A stretch of 64,000 bases of DNA from Streptomyces sp. NBC_00557 (GCF_036345995.1 NZ_CP107796.1:6262001-6326000), one strand, 5' to 3'; positions 9,447-17,656 are shown, numbered from the stretch's first letter. Notes: a model not told the origin generated them from the sequence alone. Numbers and translations are program-made.

Positions 9447-9469
9447 CTGTCGGTGGCAGCGCCTAAGCT
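9447..9469 (+). promoter_or_regulatory. RecA-NDp-like (PafBC-type) promoter of coaE
   Basis: CTGTCGGTG (9447-9455), 8 nt, then TAAGCT (9464-9469). It matches TTGTCRGTG-N8-TAnnnT at 8 of 9 upstream positions, with the exact spacing and -10 pattern. Seven bases separate the -10 from ATG 9477, predicting a leaderless transcript. Confidence 0.65.
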
Positions 9470-9476
9470 GGCGCTC

Positions 9477-10100
9477 ATGCTGAAAGTGGGCCTGACCGGT
9501 GGGATCGGCGCCGGCAAGAGCGAGGTGTCGCGGCTGCTCGTGGAGCACGGGGCCGTGCTGATCGACGCGGACCGCATCGCGCGCGAGGTCGTGGCGCCGG
9601 GCACGCCGGGTCTCGCCGCCGTGGTGGAGGCCTTCGGCGAGGACGTCCTCACTGCGGACGGCAGCCTGGACCGGCCCAGGCTCGGTTCGATCGTCTTCGC
9701 CGACCCCGGCAGACTCGCCGTCCTCAACTCGATCGTGCACCCCTTGGTGGGCGCGCGTTCCCGCGAGCTGGAGCAGGCCGCGGCCCCCGACGCCGTGGTG
9801 GTCCACGACGTACCTCTCCTCACCGAGAACGGCCTGGCACCGCTGTACGACCTCGTGATCGTCGTGGACGCGAGCCCCGAGACCCAGCTCGACCGGCTGG
9901 TCCGGCTGCGCGGGATGACGCAGGAGGACGCACGCGCGCGTATGGCCGCCCAGGCGACCCGTGAGCAGCGCAGACGGATCGCGGACATCGTGATCGACAA
10001 CGACGTCCCGCTGGACACGCTGCACAAGCGCGTCGCGGAGGTGTGGGAGGACCTCGTACGGCGGGCGCGGGAGGACTCCGCGGAACAGGCTCCGGAATAG
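9477..10100 (+). CDS. coaE: Dephospho-CoA kinase
   Basis: 207 aa. It phosphorylates the 3'-hydroxyl of dephospho-CoA with ATP, the last step of coenzyme A synthesis, in the cytoplasm. The P-loop [13 protein letters not shown] sits at residues 5-17, followed by [15 protein letters not shown], then [13 protein letters not shown] and [16 protein letters not shown] of the lid and C-terminal region. ATG 9477 is chosen because it gives the standard [11 protein letters not shown] start and lies 7 nt after a promoter -10. The promoter resembles the LexA-independent DNA-damage motif shared by uvrA, uvrB, uvrC and ogt in this window. Confidence 0.96.
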   Translation: MLKVGLTGGIGAGKSEVSRLLVEHGAVLIDADRIAREVVAPGTPGLAAVVEAFGEDVLTADGSLDRPRLGSIVFADPGRLAVLNSIVHPLVGARSRELEQAAAPDAVVVHDVPLLTENGLAPLYDLVIVVDASPETQLDRLVRLRGMTQEDARARMAAQATREQRRRIADIVIDNDVPLDTLHKRVAEVWEDLVRRAREDSAEQAPE

Positions 10101-10150
10101 CGGCCCTCTCCGCGGGCGTTGAATCAGCGGAGTGAGGGAAGGACTCTGCC

Positions 10151-10531
10151 GTGCCCGAGACCAGCGGTTCCACTGGACCTACTCCGGAGACGCACGTCAT
10201 CGACTTCCGCGCAGCCGAGCACCTGCTCAACTCGCGGGACCCGCGGGGCGCGGTGAAGCTGCTCGACGGAGTCATCGCCGCACATCCGGAGAACACCGCG
10301 GCCCGGCTGCTGCGCGCGCGTGCGTTCTTCGCCGCGGCGCAACTGCGGCCGGCCGAACTGGAATTCACGATCGTCCTGGAGCGCGAGCCGGACAACGCGT
10401 TCGCGCACTTCGCCCTGGCCCGCACCTACGAACGCCAGGGCCGCGCCGACCAGGCCAAACGCCATTTCCGGCTGGCAGCAGCGCTGGACCCGAACCCGCA
10501 GTACCTGAAGGCGGCCCGCTTCGACGACTGA
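10151..10531 (+). CDS. TPR repeat protein
   Basis: 126 aa with tetratricopeptide-like helices: AEHLLNSRDPRGAVKLLDGVIAAHP, then LLRARAFFAAAQLRPAELEFTIVL and AHFALARTYERQGRADQAKRHFRLA. These three consecutive units end in the consensus LDPNPQY. It is probably a cytoplasmic protein-interaction adaptor; the partner is unknown. GTG 10151 has GAGGGAAGGA nine bases upstream. It lies 50 bp after coaE on the same strand and may be co-transcribed with it. Confidence 0.85.
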   Translation: MPETSGSTGPTPETHVIDFRAAEHLLNSRDPRGAVKLLDGVIAAHPENTAARLLRARAFFAAAQLRPAELEFTIVLEREPDNAFAHFALARTYERQGRADQAKRHFRLAAALDPNPQYLKAARFDD

Positions 10532-10569
10532 GCCGCCGGCGACGAGCGGCGCTCTGCGCGCCGGGCCGG

Positions 10570-10866
10570 TCACGGATGCCGGTGTCTGGGTGGGCGCCGG
10601 AACGGGGCGCCGTTGTCCGGTGGCGGGTACGGCGGGACGTCGCGGCCCGGCTGGTAGTGCGGGCCCTGCCGGATGTGCCGGAGCACCATGGCCATGTCCG
10701 CGGTGACCACCAGCAACAGCACCCCGCAGGCAGCCGCCCAGCCGGGGCGCCCGACGAGCGCGAACGCCGCCGTGCCGAAGACGGCCCACACCAGGCCCCA
10801 CACGCACAGCCAGAGCCGCGCCCGCAGAGCACTGCGCGCGGTCGCCGGTTCACTGCCCGTACGCAT
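10570..10866 (-). CDS. Small two-helix membrane protein (DUF6343-like)
   Basis: 98 aa. After a short basic N-terminus (MRTGSEPATARSALRAR) come two hydrophobic segments (LWLCVWGLVWAVFGTAAFAL and WAAACGVLLLVVTADMAMVL) and a proline-rich cytoplasmic tail containing IRQGPHYQPGRDVPPY. The pattern is conserved in Streptomyces and, as I recall, is named DUF6343. ATG 10866 is preceded by AAGGAG. Function unknown. Confidence 0.78.
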   Translation of the reverse strand: MRTGSEPATARSALRARLWLCVWGLVWAVFGTAAFALVGRPGWAAACGVLLLVVTADMAMVLRHIRQGPHYQPGRDVPPYPPPDNGAPFRRPPRHRHP

Positions 10867-10904
10867 CGGACCACCACTCCTTCTTGCACCGTACTCTTCG
10901 AGAA

Positions 10905-10940
10905 CGACGCTCACCAACGGCGCGACGCTCACCGACGGCG
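10905..10940. repeat. 18-bp tandem duplication
   Basis: Two adjacent copies of CGACGCTCACC(A/G)ACGGCG (10905-10922 and 10923-10940) differ at one base. They lie between the divergent DUF6343 and acyltransferase-like genes, upstream of the ribosome binding site of the latter. Confidence 0.85.
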
Positions 10941-10970
10941 CTCGTCCGCCGCTCGTCGAAGGGGGAACCA

Positions 10971-11915
10971 GTGCTGCCGGAAGCCGACGACCTGCCCGAA
11001 CTGCTCCTCGACCTGGCCGTGCCGCACGAGGACATCAACGCGCTGGTGGCCGGGCGGCGCCGGCTGTCCGGTGATCCGGGGGCGCTGAGACTCCTGGAGG
11101 AGTGCGTCGAGGAGTTGTTCCGCGACCCGCAGGACACCGGCCGCACACCCGACCTGGCGGAACTCTTCGGTGCGGCGCCCGCCGAGCTGGCCGGCACCTT
11201 CCCCGTGTACGTCTTCGTCGCCGCCGTCCCGCACACCCTCGCCCGGCACCGGGAGCGCGGCATCCCGGCCGGTGTCTCCCGGCGCACCCTGGCCGACCTG
11301 GGCCGGCACATGGCGGCGCACCGCAGACGGCACGGCACGACCGGCCTGCGGTCACGGCGCTGGCTGGTCCGGCACTTCCGCGGCGAGCTGTACCAGCTGG
11401 GCCGTCTGCAGTTCGAGCGGGCGCGGCACGGACAGCGCACGTCAGCGGTGATCTCCGCGGCCGGACTGGACGTGGCGCCCGGCACGCCCTGCCTGAACCT
11501 GCACGTCCCCGACTTCCACGGCCCGCTGACCCCGTCCGCCTGCGACCGCTCCCTGGCGTGGGCCCGGGAGTTCTTCGCCCGGCACTTTCCCGAGGAGCGG
11601 CCGGTGGCCGCGCTGTGCCACTCCTGGCTGCTGGACCCGCAGTTGAAGCGGTACCTGCCGGCCGACTCCAACATCATCCGCTTCCAGGACCGCTTCCGCG
11701 TCGCCCGCGAGGACACCGAGCCGTCCGACACCGAACCCGTCCAGTTCGTCTTCGGCGACCCGGACCTGCCGGTCGCGGAGCTGCCCCGGCGCACCACTGT
11801 GGAGCGGGCCGTGGGGGACCATCTGCGGGCCGGCGGGCACTGGTACATCGGGCACGGCTGGTTCCCGTTCCCGGACGACCGGCGCCGACCGGCCCCGCCT
11901 CACTCGAACGAGTGA
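10971..11915 (+). CDS. Acyltransferase-domain protein (NAT_N/GNAT_C type)
   Basis: 314 aa from GTG 10971 behind GAAGGGGGA. The protein has an all-helical N-terminal half and a C-terminal half with the pattern CLNLHVPDFHGPLTPSACDR ... LCHSWLLDPQLKRYLP ... NIIRFQDRF. This resembles the family annotated as acyltransferase-domain proteins (GNAT-like), common in actinomycetes. The substrate is unknown and no experimental role is known to me. A methyltransferase gene follows 49 bp downstream on the same strand, so the two may form a small modification operon. Confidence 0.7.
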   Translation: MLPEADDLPELLLDLAVPHEDINALVAGRRRLSGDPGALRLLEECVEELFRDPQDTGRTPDLAELFGAAPAELAGTFPVYVFVAAVPHTLARHRERGIPAGVSRRTLADLGRHMAAHRRRHGTTGLRSRRWLVRHFRGELYQLGRLQFERARHGQRTSAVISAAGLDVAPGTPCLNLHVPDFHGPLTPSACDRSLAWAREFFARHFPEERPVAALCHSWLLDPQLKRYLPADSNIIRFQDRFRVAREDTEPSDTEPVQFVFGDPDLPVAELPRRTTVERAVGDHLRAGGHWYIGHGWFPFPDDRRRPAPPHSNE

Positions 11916-11964
11916 ACCAGCGGCGGAGGGGAACGGCTGTGCGGGGACCGGCCGTTGTCCGGGC

Positions 11965-12660
11965 ATGACGGTCGAGATGCGTGAAGGATACGAGGGCACG
12001 GGACCCGGTGCGATCACCCCGGACGGCTGCGCGGTCGAGCTGTACGAACGGCTGCCGGTGGGCGAGGAACCGGACATCATCGCCGCGGCGGTACCCGCCG
12101 GGGCGCGCATCCTGGAACTGGGCAGCGGGGTGGGCCGGATCACCCGTCCCCTGATCGAGCGCGGGTTCGCGGTGACGGCGGTGGACGAGTCCGCCGACAT
12201 GCTGAGCCGGGTCCGCGGGGCGCGCACGATATGCAGCCCCATCGAGCAACTGGACCTGGGCGGCGAGGAGTTCGACGTGGTGATGCTGGCGTCGTTCCTG
12301 GTGCACGCGGGTGACGAGGAGGTACGCAGAGGCCTGTTGCGCACCTGCGCCCGGTATGTGGCGAAGGACGGCTGCGTGCTCATCCAGCGCGAGGGCGAGG
12401 ACTACCACACGAACGTGCCCCGGGAGCGCACCGACCCGAGCGGCTTCACGGTAAGGGTGCTCTCGGCGGAACCGCTCGGGAACGGAGCGAATTCGGTCCA
12501 CGTCGAGTACGTCTTCCCGGACGCACGGTGGACCCAGACGTTCCTGTCCCGCCCGTTGACCAGAGAGCAGTTCGAGTCGGCACTGGAGGAAGCGGGGCTG
12601 GAGGTGGACTCGTATCTGACACCCGACCGGATGTGGGTGCGGGCGGTGCCGCGGGCGTAG
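11965..12660 (+). CDS. Class I SAM-dependent methyltransferase
   Basis: 231 aa. Motif I ILELGSGVGRITRPLI is followed by VTAVDESADMLSRV (motif II acidic residue binding the ribose), IEQLDLGGEEFDVVMLASFLVH and CVLIQREGEDYH. It is a small-molecule-type methyltransferase of unknown substrate. ATG 11965 lacks a clear ribosome binding site; ATG 11977 (MREGYEG) is a possible alternative. It follows the acyltransferase-like gene. Confidence 0.82.
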   Translation: MTVEMREGYEGTGPGAITPDGCAVELYERLPVGEEPDIIAAAVPAGARILELGSGVGRITRPLIERGFAVTAVDESADMLSRVRGARTICSPIEQLDLGGEEFDVVMLASFLVHAGDEEVRRGLLRTCARYVAKDGCVLIQREGEDYHTNVPRERTDPSGFTVRVLSAEPLGNGANSVHVEYVFPDARWTQTFLSRPLTREQFESALEEAGLEVDSYLTPDRMWVRAVPRA

Positions 12661-12772
12661 GCCGGCACGCGGTCGGAGATGGTCCCCGTCACAGCGATGA
12701 GTTCCCGGACCGTGCGCCGTCTACATCGGTGACAGCAATCGACGATAGGCACCGCTTCCCCAGGAGACCCTC

Positions 12773-13222
12773 ATGTCCGACTCCACCGCTCCCCTCGCCC
12801 ACACCGCTTCCGTCACCTCCAGCGGTTCCCGCAGCGGCCGCAGGCGCGCGACCCGGGTCGCGCTGCGGACCGTACAGGTGCTGCTCGCGCTGTTCTACGG
12901 CATCGCGAGCGCGCTGCCCAAGCTCATCGCGCACCCCTCGGCCGTCGAGGCCTTCGACAAGATCGGCTGGGGCAGTGGGGTCATGTACACCATCGGCGCG
13001 CTCGAACTCGCCGGAGCCGTCGCCCTGTTGATCCCCGCGCTCCAGTCGGTCGCGGCGATCGCGCTCAGCGCGCTGATGGTGGGCGCGTTCATCGTCCAGC
13101 TCACGGTCTTCGCCGGCCAGAACGCCGCGACCCCGCTGATCCTCATGGTGCCACTCGCCCTGATCGCCTGGACCCGACGCGAGCACAACGCGGAACTCCT
13201 CCGACTGATACGCCGCCCCTGA
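12773..13222 (+). CDS. DoxX family membrane protein
   Basis: 149 aa. After a Ser/Arg-rich cytoplasmic N-terminus there are four hydrophobic helices (VALRTVQVLLALFYGIASALPKL, GVMYTIGALELAGAVALLIP, VAAIALSALMVGAFIVQLTV and ATPLILMVPLALIAW). The SALPKL and GALELAGAVALL signatures are typical of DoxX/DoxD-like proteins. The redox role seen in some members is not established here. ATG 12773 has CAGGAGACC upstream. Confidence 0.85.
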   Translation: MSDSTAPLAHTASVTSSGSRSGRRRATRVALRTVQVLLALFYGIASALPKLIAHPSAVEAFDKIGWGSGVMYTIGALELAGAVALLIPALQSVAAIALSALMVGAFIVQLTVFAGQNAATPLILMVPLALIAWTRREHNAELLRLIRRP

Positions 13223-13540
13223 CCCCGCGGACCGGCATCGGCACCGACCGGCGGGGCGGGCGGGGAGCCGGCCGGCGGTGTCATGCGTGTCCGTTGCCCG
13301 CCGGGGCGTCGAGGGGGCCAGCTGGCGGTGTCGGTGTGTGACCGGCCGGCGGGGCAGGGGGCCGGGCTGACGGTGCCGGTGGGTATCCGGTCGAGGCCTC
13401 GCTGCTCTCGGCGGCCTCAGCGGGGCCCGCCTCGGTCAGGCTCCTCGAGGGCGCCCGGTGCTTCCGCCGGAGTCTGAGCCGTCACGGCCGCCGGGCCTTC
13501 CGGCTCCCTGGGAGCCGCCGGATCGGCTGCCTTCGCCGGA
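13223..13540. other. 318-bp gap between convergent genes; G-rich degenerate repeats
   Basis: No gene is evident. The left end (13223-13260) contains CCCCG...CCGG...CCGGCGGGG, able to form a bulged hairpin that could terminate the DoxX gene. The middle contains two related stretches with GGCGGTGTC about 57 bp apart. The right ~105 bases continue the Gly/Ser/Arg-rich reading frame of the leftward S4 gene past its stop. Confidence 0.5.
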
Positions 13541-14242
13541 TCAACTGCCTTTGCCGGACCTGCCGCGGTCGCCGGACCTGCCGCGGCCGCCCGGCTTGGA
13601 GCCGCCCCGGCCCCCGGATCCGCCCGGCGTGCCGGGTCCTCCGGAACCACTGAGGTCTCCGGCGGAGCCGAACGCCGGGAAGCCGCCCGGAAAGCCCGGG
13701 CCGGCGAGGCCGCGGAGGCGTTCCATCTCGCGGCGGTCGCGCTTGGTGGGGCGGCCGGCGCCCCGGTCACGGATGCCGGCGGGGGCGACGGCCTCGCGGG
13801 GCGGCGGCGGAGGCGAGTTGTCGATGTAGCACTGGGCGGCCACGGGCGCGCCGACCCGCTTGCGGATGAGGCGCTTGACGATCACCACACGCTCGCGGCC
13901 CTCGTGCCGCAGGCGTACCTCGTCGCCGACGCGCACGGAGTAGGCGGGCTTCACCCGCTCGCCGTTCACACGGACGTGACCGCCCCGGCAGGCGGTCGCA
14001 CCGAGGGACCGCGTCTTGATCAGGCGCACGGCCCAGATCCAGCTGTCGATCCGGACCGTCTCCCCCTTGCCGGGCCCCGCGGCCTCGGCGGCGGCCACAG
14101 CGGCGGCGATCTTCGGATCGACGGGCTGCTCGGCGGCGGAAGCGCCGGAGCCGTGGGAATCCTCGGCGCCCTGGCCGGGGCCGGGCCCGTCCGGTCCACC
14201 GGTCCCACGGTTCACGTTCTCGTCCGCATCCTCGGAAGCCAT
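13541..14242 (-). CDS. S4-domain RNA-binding protein (Hsp15/HslR-like)
   Basis: 233 aa. Residues ~65-125 form an S4 domain: VRIDSWIWAVRLIKTRSLGATAC, then GGHVRVNGERVKPAYSVRVGDEVR. This matches the Hsp15 family that binds stalled 50S subunits carrying peptidyl-tRNA. After PTKRDRREMERLRGL comes a Gly/Arg/Ser-rich tail with RGG-like motifs, probably disordered and RNA-binding. ATG 14242 is preceded by GTCGGGGGC. Beyond the TGA at 13543-13541 the same low-complexity composition continues in frame for 34 codons to another TGA at 13438-13436, suggesting a shifted or lost stop. Confidence 0.85.
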   Translation of the reverse strand: MASEDADENVNRGTGGPDGPGPGQGAEDSHGSGASAAEQPVDPKIAAAVAAAEAAGPGKGETVRIDSWIWAVRLIKTRSLGATACRGGHVRVNGERVKPAYSVRVGDEVRLRHEGRERVVIVKRLIRKRVGAPVAAQCYIDNSPPPPPREAVAPAGIRDRGAGRPTKRDRREMERLRGLAGPGFPGGFPAFGSAGDLSGSGGPGTPGGSGGRGGSKPGGRGRSGDRGRSGKGS

Positions 14243-14382
14243 GCCCCCGACCTTAACTCTCCGGGCGGCGTGAGCCGGACGCGTTTTCGCAGGGGTGGAG
14301 GGATACGGCAGCATCGCTGATCTGCGGATCGGTGCCGCCGGGCCCCGGGTGCACCCGAGCCGACGGGGCATACGGTGGCCGT

Positions 14383-15078
14383 ATGGACGACAGCAGCGCC
14401 CTCGCTCGGCTCGACCGGCGTGTCGCGGAGTGCCGGGCCTGTCCCCGGTTGGTCGAGTGGCGGGAGGAGGTGGCCCGGACGAAACGGGCCGCGTTCGCCG
14501 ACTGGACGTACTGGGGGCGGCCGGTGCCCGGCTTCGGTCCCGCCGACGCCCGGCTGGCGATCATCGGGCTGGCCCCCGCCGCGCACGGCGGCAACCGCAC
14601 CGGCCGGATGTTCACCGGCGACCGTTCCGGAGACGTGCTCTACCAGGCGCTGTACGACGTGGGGCTCGCTTCGCAGCCCACCTCCGTCCGTGCCGACGAC
14701 GGGCTGGAACTGTACGGCGTCCGGGTCACCGCGCCGGTGCACTGCGCCCCGCCCGCCAACAAGCCGACCCCAGGCGAGCGGGACACCTGCCGCCCGTGGC
14801 TGGTGCAGGAGCTGAAGCTGCTGCGGCCGACGCTGAGGGCCGCGGTCGTGCTCGGCGCCTTCGGCTGGCAGGCCGCGCTGCCCGCGTTCAGCGAGGCTGG
14901 CTGGACCGTGCCCCGGCCCCGCCCGGCCTTCGCCCACGGCACCCGCGTCGCCCTGGACGGCCTCGACCTCTTCGGCTGCTTCCACGTCAGCCAGCGCAAC
15001 ACCTTCACCGGCCGGCTCACCGCGGAGATGCTCCGCGAGGTACTGAGCACGGCGGCACAGGCGGCCGGACTCCGGTAA
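14383..15078 (+). CDS. Family 5 uracil-DNA glycosylase (UdgB type)
   Basis: 231 aa. It removes uracil and related deaminated bases from DNA as the first step of base excision repair. CRACPRLVEWREEVA holds part of the Fe-S cysteine set, WGRPVPGFG and IIGLAPAAHGGNRTGRMFTGD form motif A, and HVSQRNTFTGRL is the motif B loop. GLAPAAHG lacks the Asp/Asn of family 4 enzymes, which is characteristic of family 5. ATG 14383 lies 6 nt after TACGGT (14371-14376), a plausible -10, so a leaderless transcript is likely. I see no RecA-NDp motif upstream. Confidence 0.9.
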   Translation: MDDSSALARLDRRVAECRACPRLVEWREEVARTKRAAFADWTYWGRPVPGFGPADARLAIIGLAPAAHGGNRTGRMFTGDRSGDVLYQALYDVGLASQPTSVRADDGLELYGVRVTAPVHCAPPANKPTPGERDTCRPWLVQELKLLRPTLRAAVVLGAFGWQAALPAFSEAGWTVPRPRPAFAHGTRVALDGLDLFGCFHVSQRNTFTGRLTAEMLREVLSTAAQAAGLR

Positions 15079-15132
15079 CCGCCACTCACCGCCGACGGCG
15101 GAACCGGTCCCCGGTCACCACTGGCCCCGCAG

Positions 15133-15249
15133 CCCGAAACCGTCCTCGGCGGGCCGTCGGCCCTTCTCCCGAAACCGTTCTCGGCGGGAGGCCGGCCTCT
15201 TCTCCCGAAACCGTCCTCGACAGGCGGTCGGCCCCTTCTACCGAAACCC
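15133..15249. repeat. 36-bp tandem repeat, 3.3 copies
   Basis: Copies start at 15133 (35 bp), 15168 (36 bp) and 15204 (36 bp), plus a 10-bp partial at 15240. Each begins CCCGAAACCGT and ends CTTCT. The array sits between the convergent UDG and GntR genes. Confidence 0.9.
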
Positions 15250-15254
15250 GCCCC

Positions 15255-15306
15255 TCAGCCGCCGTCGGCTCGGTCGTCGTCGACTCAGCCGCCGTCGGCT
15301 CGGTCG
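15255..15306. repeat. 30-bp duplication covering the 3' end and stop of the GntR gene
   Basis: TCAGCCGCCGTCGGCTCGGT occurs at 15255 and again at 15285, 30 bp (10 codons) apart. The second copy encodes the last residues and stop of the GntR protein; the first would supply a second in-frame stop. Confidence 0.85.
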
Positions 15307-15983
15307 CCGACGGTGCTGCCGCCGTCGCCGTCCTCCGGATCCGTCCCGAACAGATGCCGGACCGTCGAGCGGTAGTTGGCGCGGACGTGGGCGAGGGCGT
15401 GGGTGCGGGCCCGGTCGGGGTCGCCGGAGGCGATCGCCTCGTACAACTCGCGATGCTCGGTGAGGAGTTGGGGCCACTCCTCGTTGCGCCGGGTGAGCCA
15501 GCGCAGGCGGCCGTCGACCGGCTCCATGACCGAGATCAGCAGGCTGTTGCCGGCCAGGGCGCGGATGCGGTCGTGGAAGCGGGTGTTGACGTCCGTGATC
15601 GCCTCGGCGTCGCCCTCCTTCGTGGCCCGCGCGGCCTGGTCGAGCAGGTCCCGCAGCTCCGCCAGGGCCTCGGGGGTCACCCGGGTCGCCGCCAGCCCCG
15701 CCGCGTACACCTCCAACGCCTCGCGCAGTTCGAAGAGTTCCCGGACGTCGGTCGGGGTCAGCCGGCGTACGACCGTACGGCGGGCGGACTCGAAGAGGAC
15801 GAAGCCCTCGGCGACCAGTGCGCGGATCGCCTCCCGCACCGGCACCCGCGAAACACCGAAGCGCTCGGCGAGTTCCCGTTCGACGAGCCGGTCGCCGGGG
15901 GCGAGGCGCCCGGCGATGATGTCCTCCCGCAGGCTCGCCAGGACCCGCTCGCGCACCGCGCCCAGGGGCTCGATCTTCGTCAT
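15285..15983 (-). CDS. GntR/FadR-family regulator (FCD domain)
   Basis: 232 aa. The N-terminal winged helix (residues 10-72) includes DIIAGRLAPGDRLVERELAE and FGVSRVPVREAIRALVAEG, the GntR recognition helix. Residues ~85-210 are an FCD ligand domain (ELFELREALEVYAAGLAA, with metal-binding residues at VNTRFHDRI and TEHRELYEAI). It is divergent from a nucleobase-type transporter and a racemase, with a perfect 16-bp palindrome at 16075-16090 in the shared control region. By context it probably represses that operon and responds to a ureide or hydantoin metabolite. Confidence 0.9.
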   Translation of the reverse strand: MTKIEPLGAVRERVLASLREDIIAGRLAPGDRLVERELAERFGVSRVPVREAIRALVAEGFVLFESARRTVVRRLTPTDVRELFELREALEVYAAGLAATRVTPEALAELRDLLDQAARATKEGDAEAITDVNTRFHDRIRALAGNSLLISVMEPVDGRLRWLTRRNEEWPQLLTEHRELYEAIASGDPDRARTHALAHVRANYRSTVRHLFGTDPEDGDGGSTVGDRADGG

Positions 15984-16074
15984 GGGCCCATCTTCGCCGA
16001 CACGAGGGGACTTTTACGGGGCCGTAACGGCAACGACATCGGTCCGAACGCTTGACGACGGCACCATGTCCGCA

Positions 16075-16090
16075 GTTTGGTATACCAAAC
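16075..16090. promoter_or_regulatory. Perfect 16-bp operator palindrome for the GntR regulator
   Basis: GTTTGGTATACCAAAC is a perfect palindrome containing TGGTATACCA, which fits the FadR-subfamily pattern TnGTnnnACnA. It lies 92 bp upstream of the GntR start and 104 bp upstream of the transporter start. Confidence 0.8.
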
Positions 16091-16193
16091 GACCCGCTTC
16101 CGTGCCTGACGCTGCCGCTCCATCGGTTTGCCCGCTGATGGTCCGTCCGAGTTCCAACGGTATGGCCCCTTCGTCCCCCGTTCAGGAGGCCCC

Positions 16194-17651
16194 GTGTCCC
16201 TCGCCGACCGCGCCGAAGCCACCGGCGCCCCCGTGTTCGCCCCCGACCCCCGCCTCGTCAACGAGGACCTCGCCCCCGCCAAGCAGCGGAACTGGAAGGT
16301 CTTCGACCTCTTCGCCATGTGGATGTCCGACGTCCACAACCTCGGCAACTACACCTTCGCCGCCGGCCTGCTGGTCCTCGGCATGAACGTCTGGCAGGTC
16401 TTCACCTCCCTGCTCGCCGGTTTCGTGATCATCTACGCCGGCATGAACCGGATGGGCCGGATCGGCCAGCGCCACGGCGTGCCCTTCCCGGTGGTCGGCC
16501 GCATCAGCTTCGGCGTCTGGGGCGCCAACATCCCCGCGCTGATCAGGGCCGTGATCGCCATCATGTGGTACGGCATCCAGACCTATCTGGCCTCCGTCGC
16601 CGTCAACGTGATGCTGCTGGCGGCCTGGCCGGGCCTGGAATCCCTCACCCGCCACTCCTTCCTCGGCCTGGACGCGCTCGGCTGGATCTCCTTCGTCTCG
16701 CTCTGGCTGCTCCAGGCGCTGATCATCAGCCGGGGCATGGAAGCCGTACGGAAGTTCCAGGACTTCTGCGGTCCGGCGATCTGGCTCGTGATGATCGCGC
16801 TGGCGCTGTGGGTCCTCGCCAAGGCCCACTGGAGCATCTCGCTCACCTCCACCCCGCACCCGGTGTCCACGGGCGAGCAGTGGCGGCAGTGGTTCGGCGC
16901 GATCGGCCTGATCCTCGCCACCTACGGCACGCTGATGCTCAACTTCTGCGACTTCTCCCGCTTCGCGCCCGACTACAAGACCGTCCGGCGCGGCAACTTC
17001 TGGGGCCTGCCCATCAACTCCACCGCCTTCGTCGTGGTGTCGGTGATCGTCACGGCCGGCTCGCTGAAGGCGTTCGGGCAGGCCATCACCGACCCCGCGG
17101 AACTGGTCGCCAAGGTCGGCAACACCTGGGTGCTCGTCGTCGCCGCGTTCACGTTCGCGGTCGCCACCATGGGCGTCAACATCGTCGCCAACTTCGTCTC
17201 ACCGGCGTACGACCTCGCCAACGTCTGGCCGCAGAAGATCTCCTTCAGGATCGGCGGCATGATCAGCACGGTGGCGGCGCTGGTCGTCACCCCCTGGAAC
17301 CTCTTCTCCAACCCGACCGTCGTCAACTACTTCCTCGGCGGCCTCGGCGCCTTCCTCGGCCCGCTGTTCGGCGTGATCATGGTCGACTACTACTGGGTCA
17401 AGCGCGGCAGGGTCGACGTGGACGCGCTGTTCGACGCCCGCCCGGGCACCCGGTACCACTACCGCAGGGGCGTCAACCCGAGGGCGCTGTGGGCGTTCCT
17501 GCCCTCCGCAGCGGTCGCCGCCGTGGTCGCGCTGGTGAAGAGCTTCAGCGACGTGGCGCCGTACTCCTGGTTCATCGGCACCGCGCTCGCCGCCGCCCTG
17601 TACGCGCTGCTGGGCCGCCGGGAGCGCGCGATCTCGGCGAAGGAGGGCTGA
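16194..17651 (+). CDS. NCS1 family nucleobase/allantoin/hydantoin:cation symporter
   Basis: 485 aa with about 12 hydrophobic helices. The family hallmark NEDLAPAKQRNWKVFDLFAMW at residues ~23-43 is followed by WMSDVHNLGNYTFAAGL, HGVPFPVVGRISFGVWGANIPAL and NFCDFSRFAPDYKTVRRG. NCS1 members import cytosine, uracil, allantoin, hydantoins or thiamine with Na+ or H+. The neighbouring hydantoin-type racemase favours a ureide or hydantoin. GTG 16194 has AGGAGG five bases upstream. The gene is followed after 5 bp by the racemase gene, so the two are co-transcribed and translationally close. Confidence 0.93.
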   Translation: MSLADRAEATGAPVFAPDPRLVNEDLAPAKQRNWKVFDLFAMWMSDVHNLGNYTFAAGLLVLGMNVWQVFTSLLAGFVIIYAGMNRMGRIGQRHGVPFPVVGRISFGVWGANIPALIRAVIAIMWYGIQTYLASVAVNVMLLAAWPGLESLTRHSFLGLDALGWISFVSLWLLQALIISRGMEAVRKFQDFCGPAIWLVMIALALWVLAKAHWSISLTSTPHPVSTGEQWRQWFGAIGLILATYGTLMLNFCDFSRFAPDYKTVRRGNFWGLPINSTAFVVVSVIVTAGSLKAFGQAITDPAELVAKVGNTWVLVVAAFTFAVATMGVNIVANFVSPAYDLANVWPQKISFRIGGMISTVAALVVTPWNLFSNPTVVNYFLGGLGAFLGPLFGVIMVDYYWVKRGRVDVDALFDARPGTRYHYRRGVNPRALWAFLPSAAVAAVVALVKSFSDVAPYSWFIGTALAAALYALLGRRERAISAKEG

Positions 17652-17656
17652 CAGGC

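Noticed and set aside
13322..13345. GTGTCGGTG near 13328 as another damage promoter
   Set aside because: No TAnnnT follows at the required 8-bp spacing and no gene starts downstream on that strand.
14371..14389. RecA-NDp promoter before the uracil-DNA glycosylase
   Set aside because: A -10 (TACGGT) is present but the element at N8 upstream does not resemble TTGTCRGTG.
15133..15249. Possible CRISPR array
   Set aside because: Units are contiguous with no unique spacers, and no cas genes are in the window.
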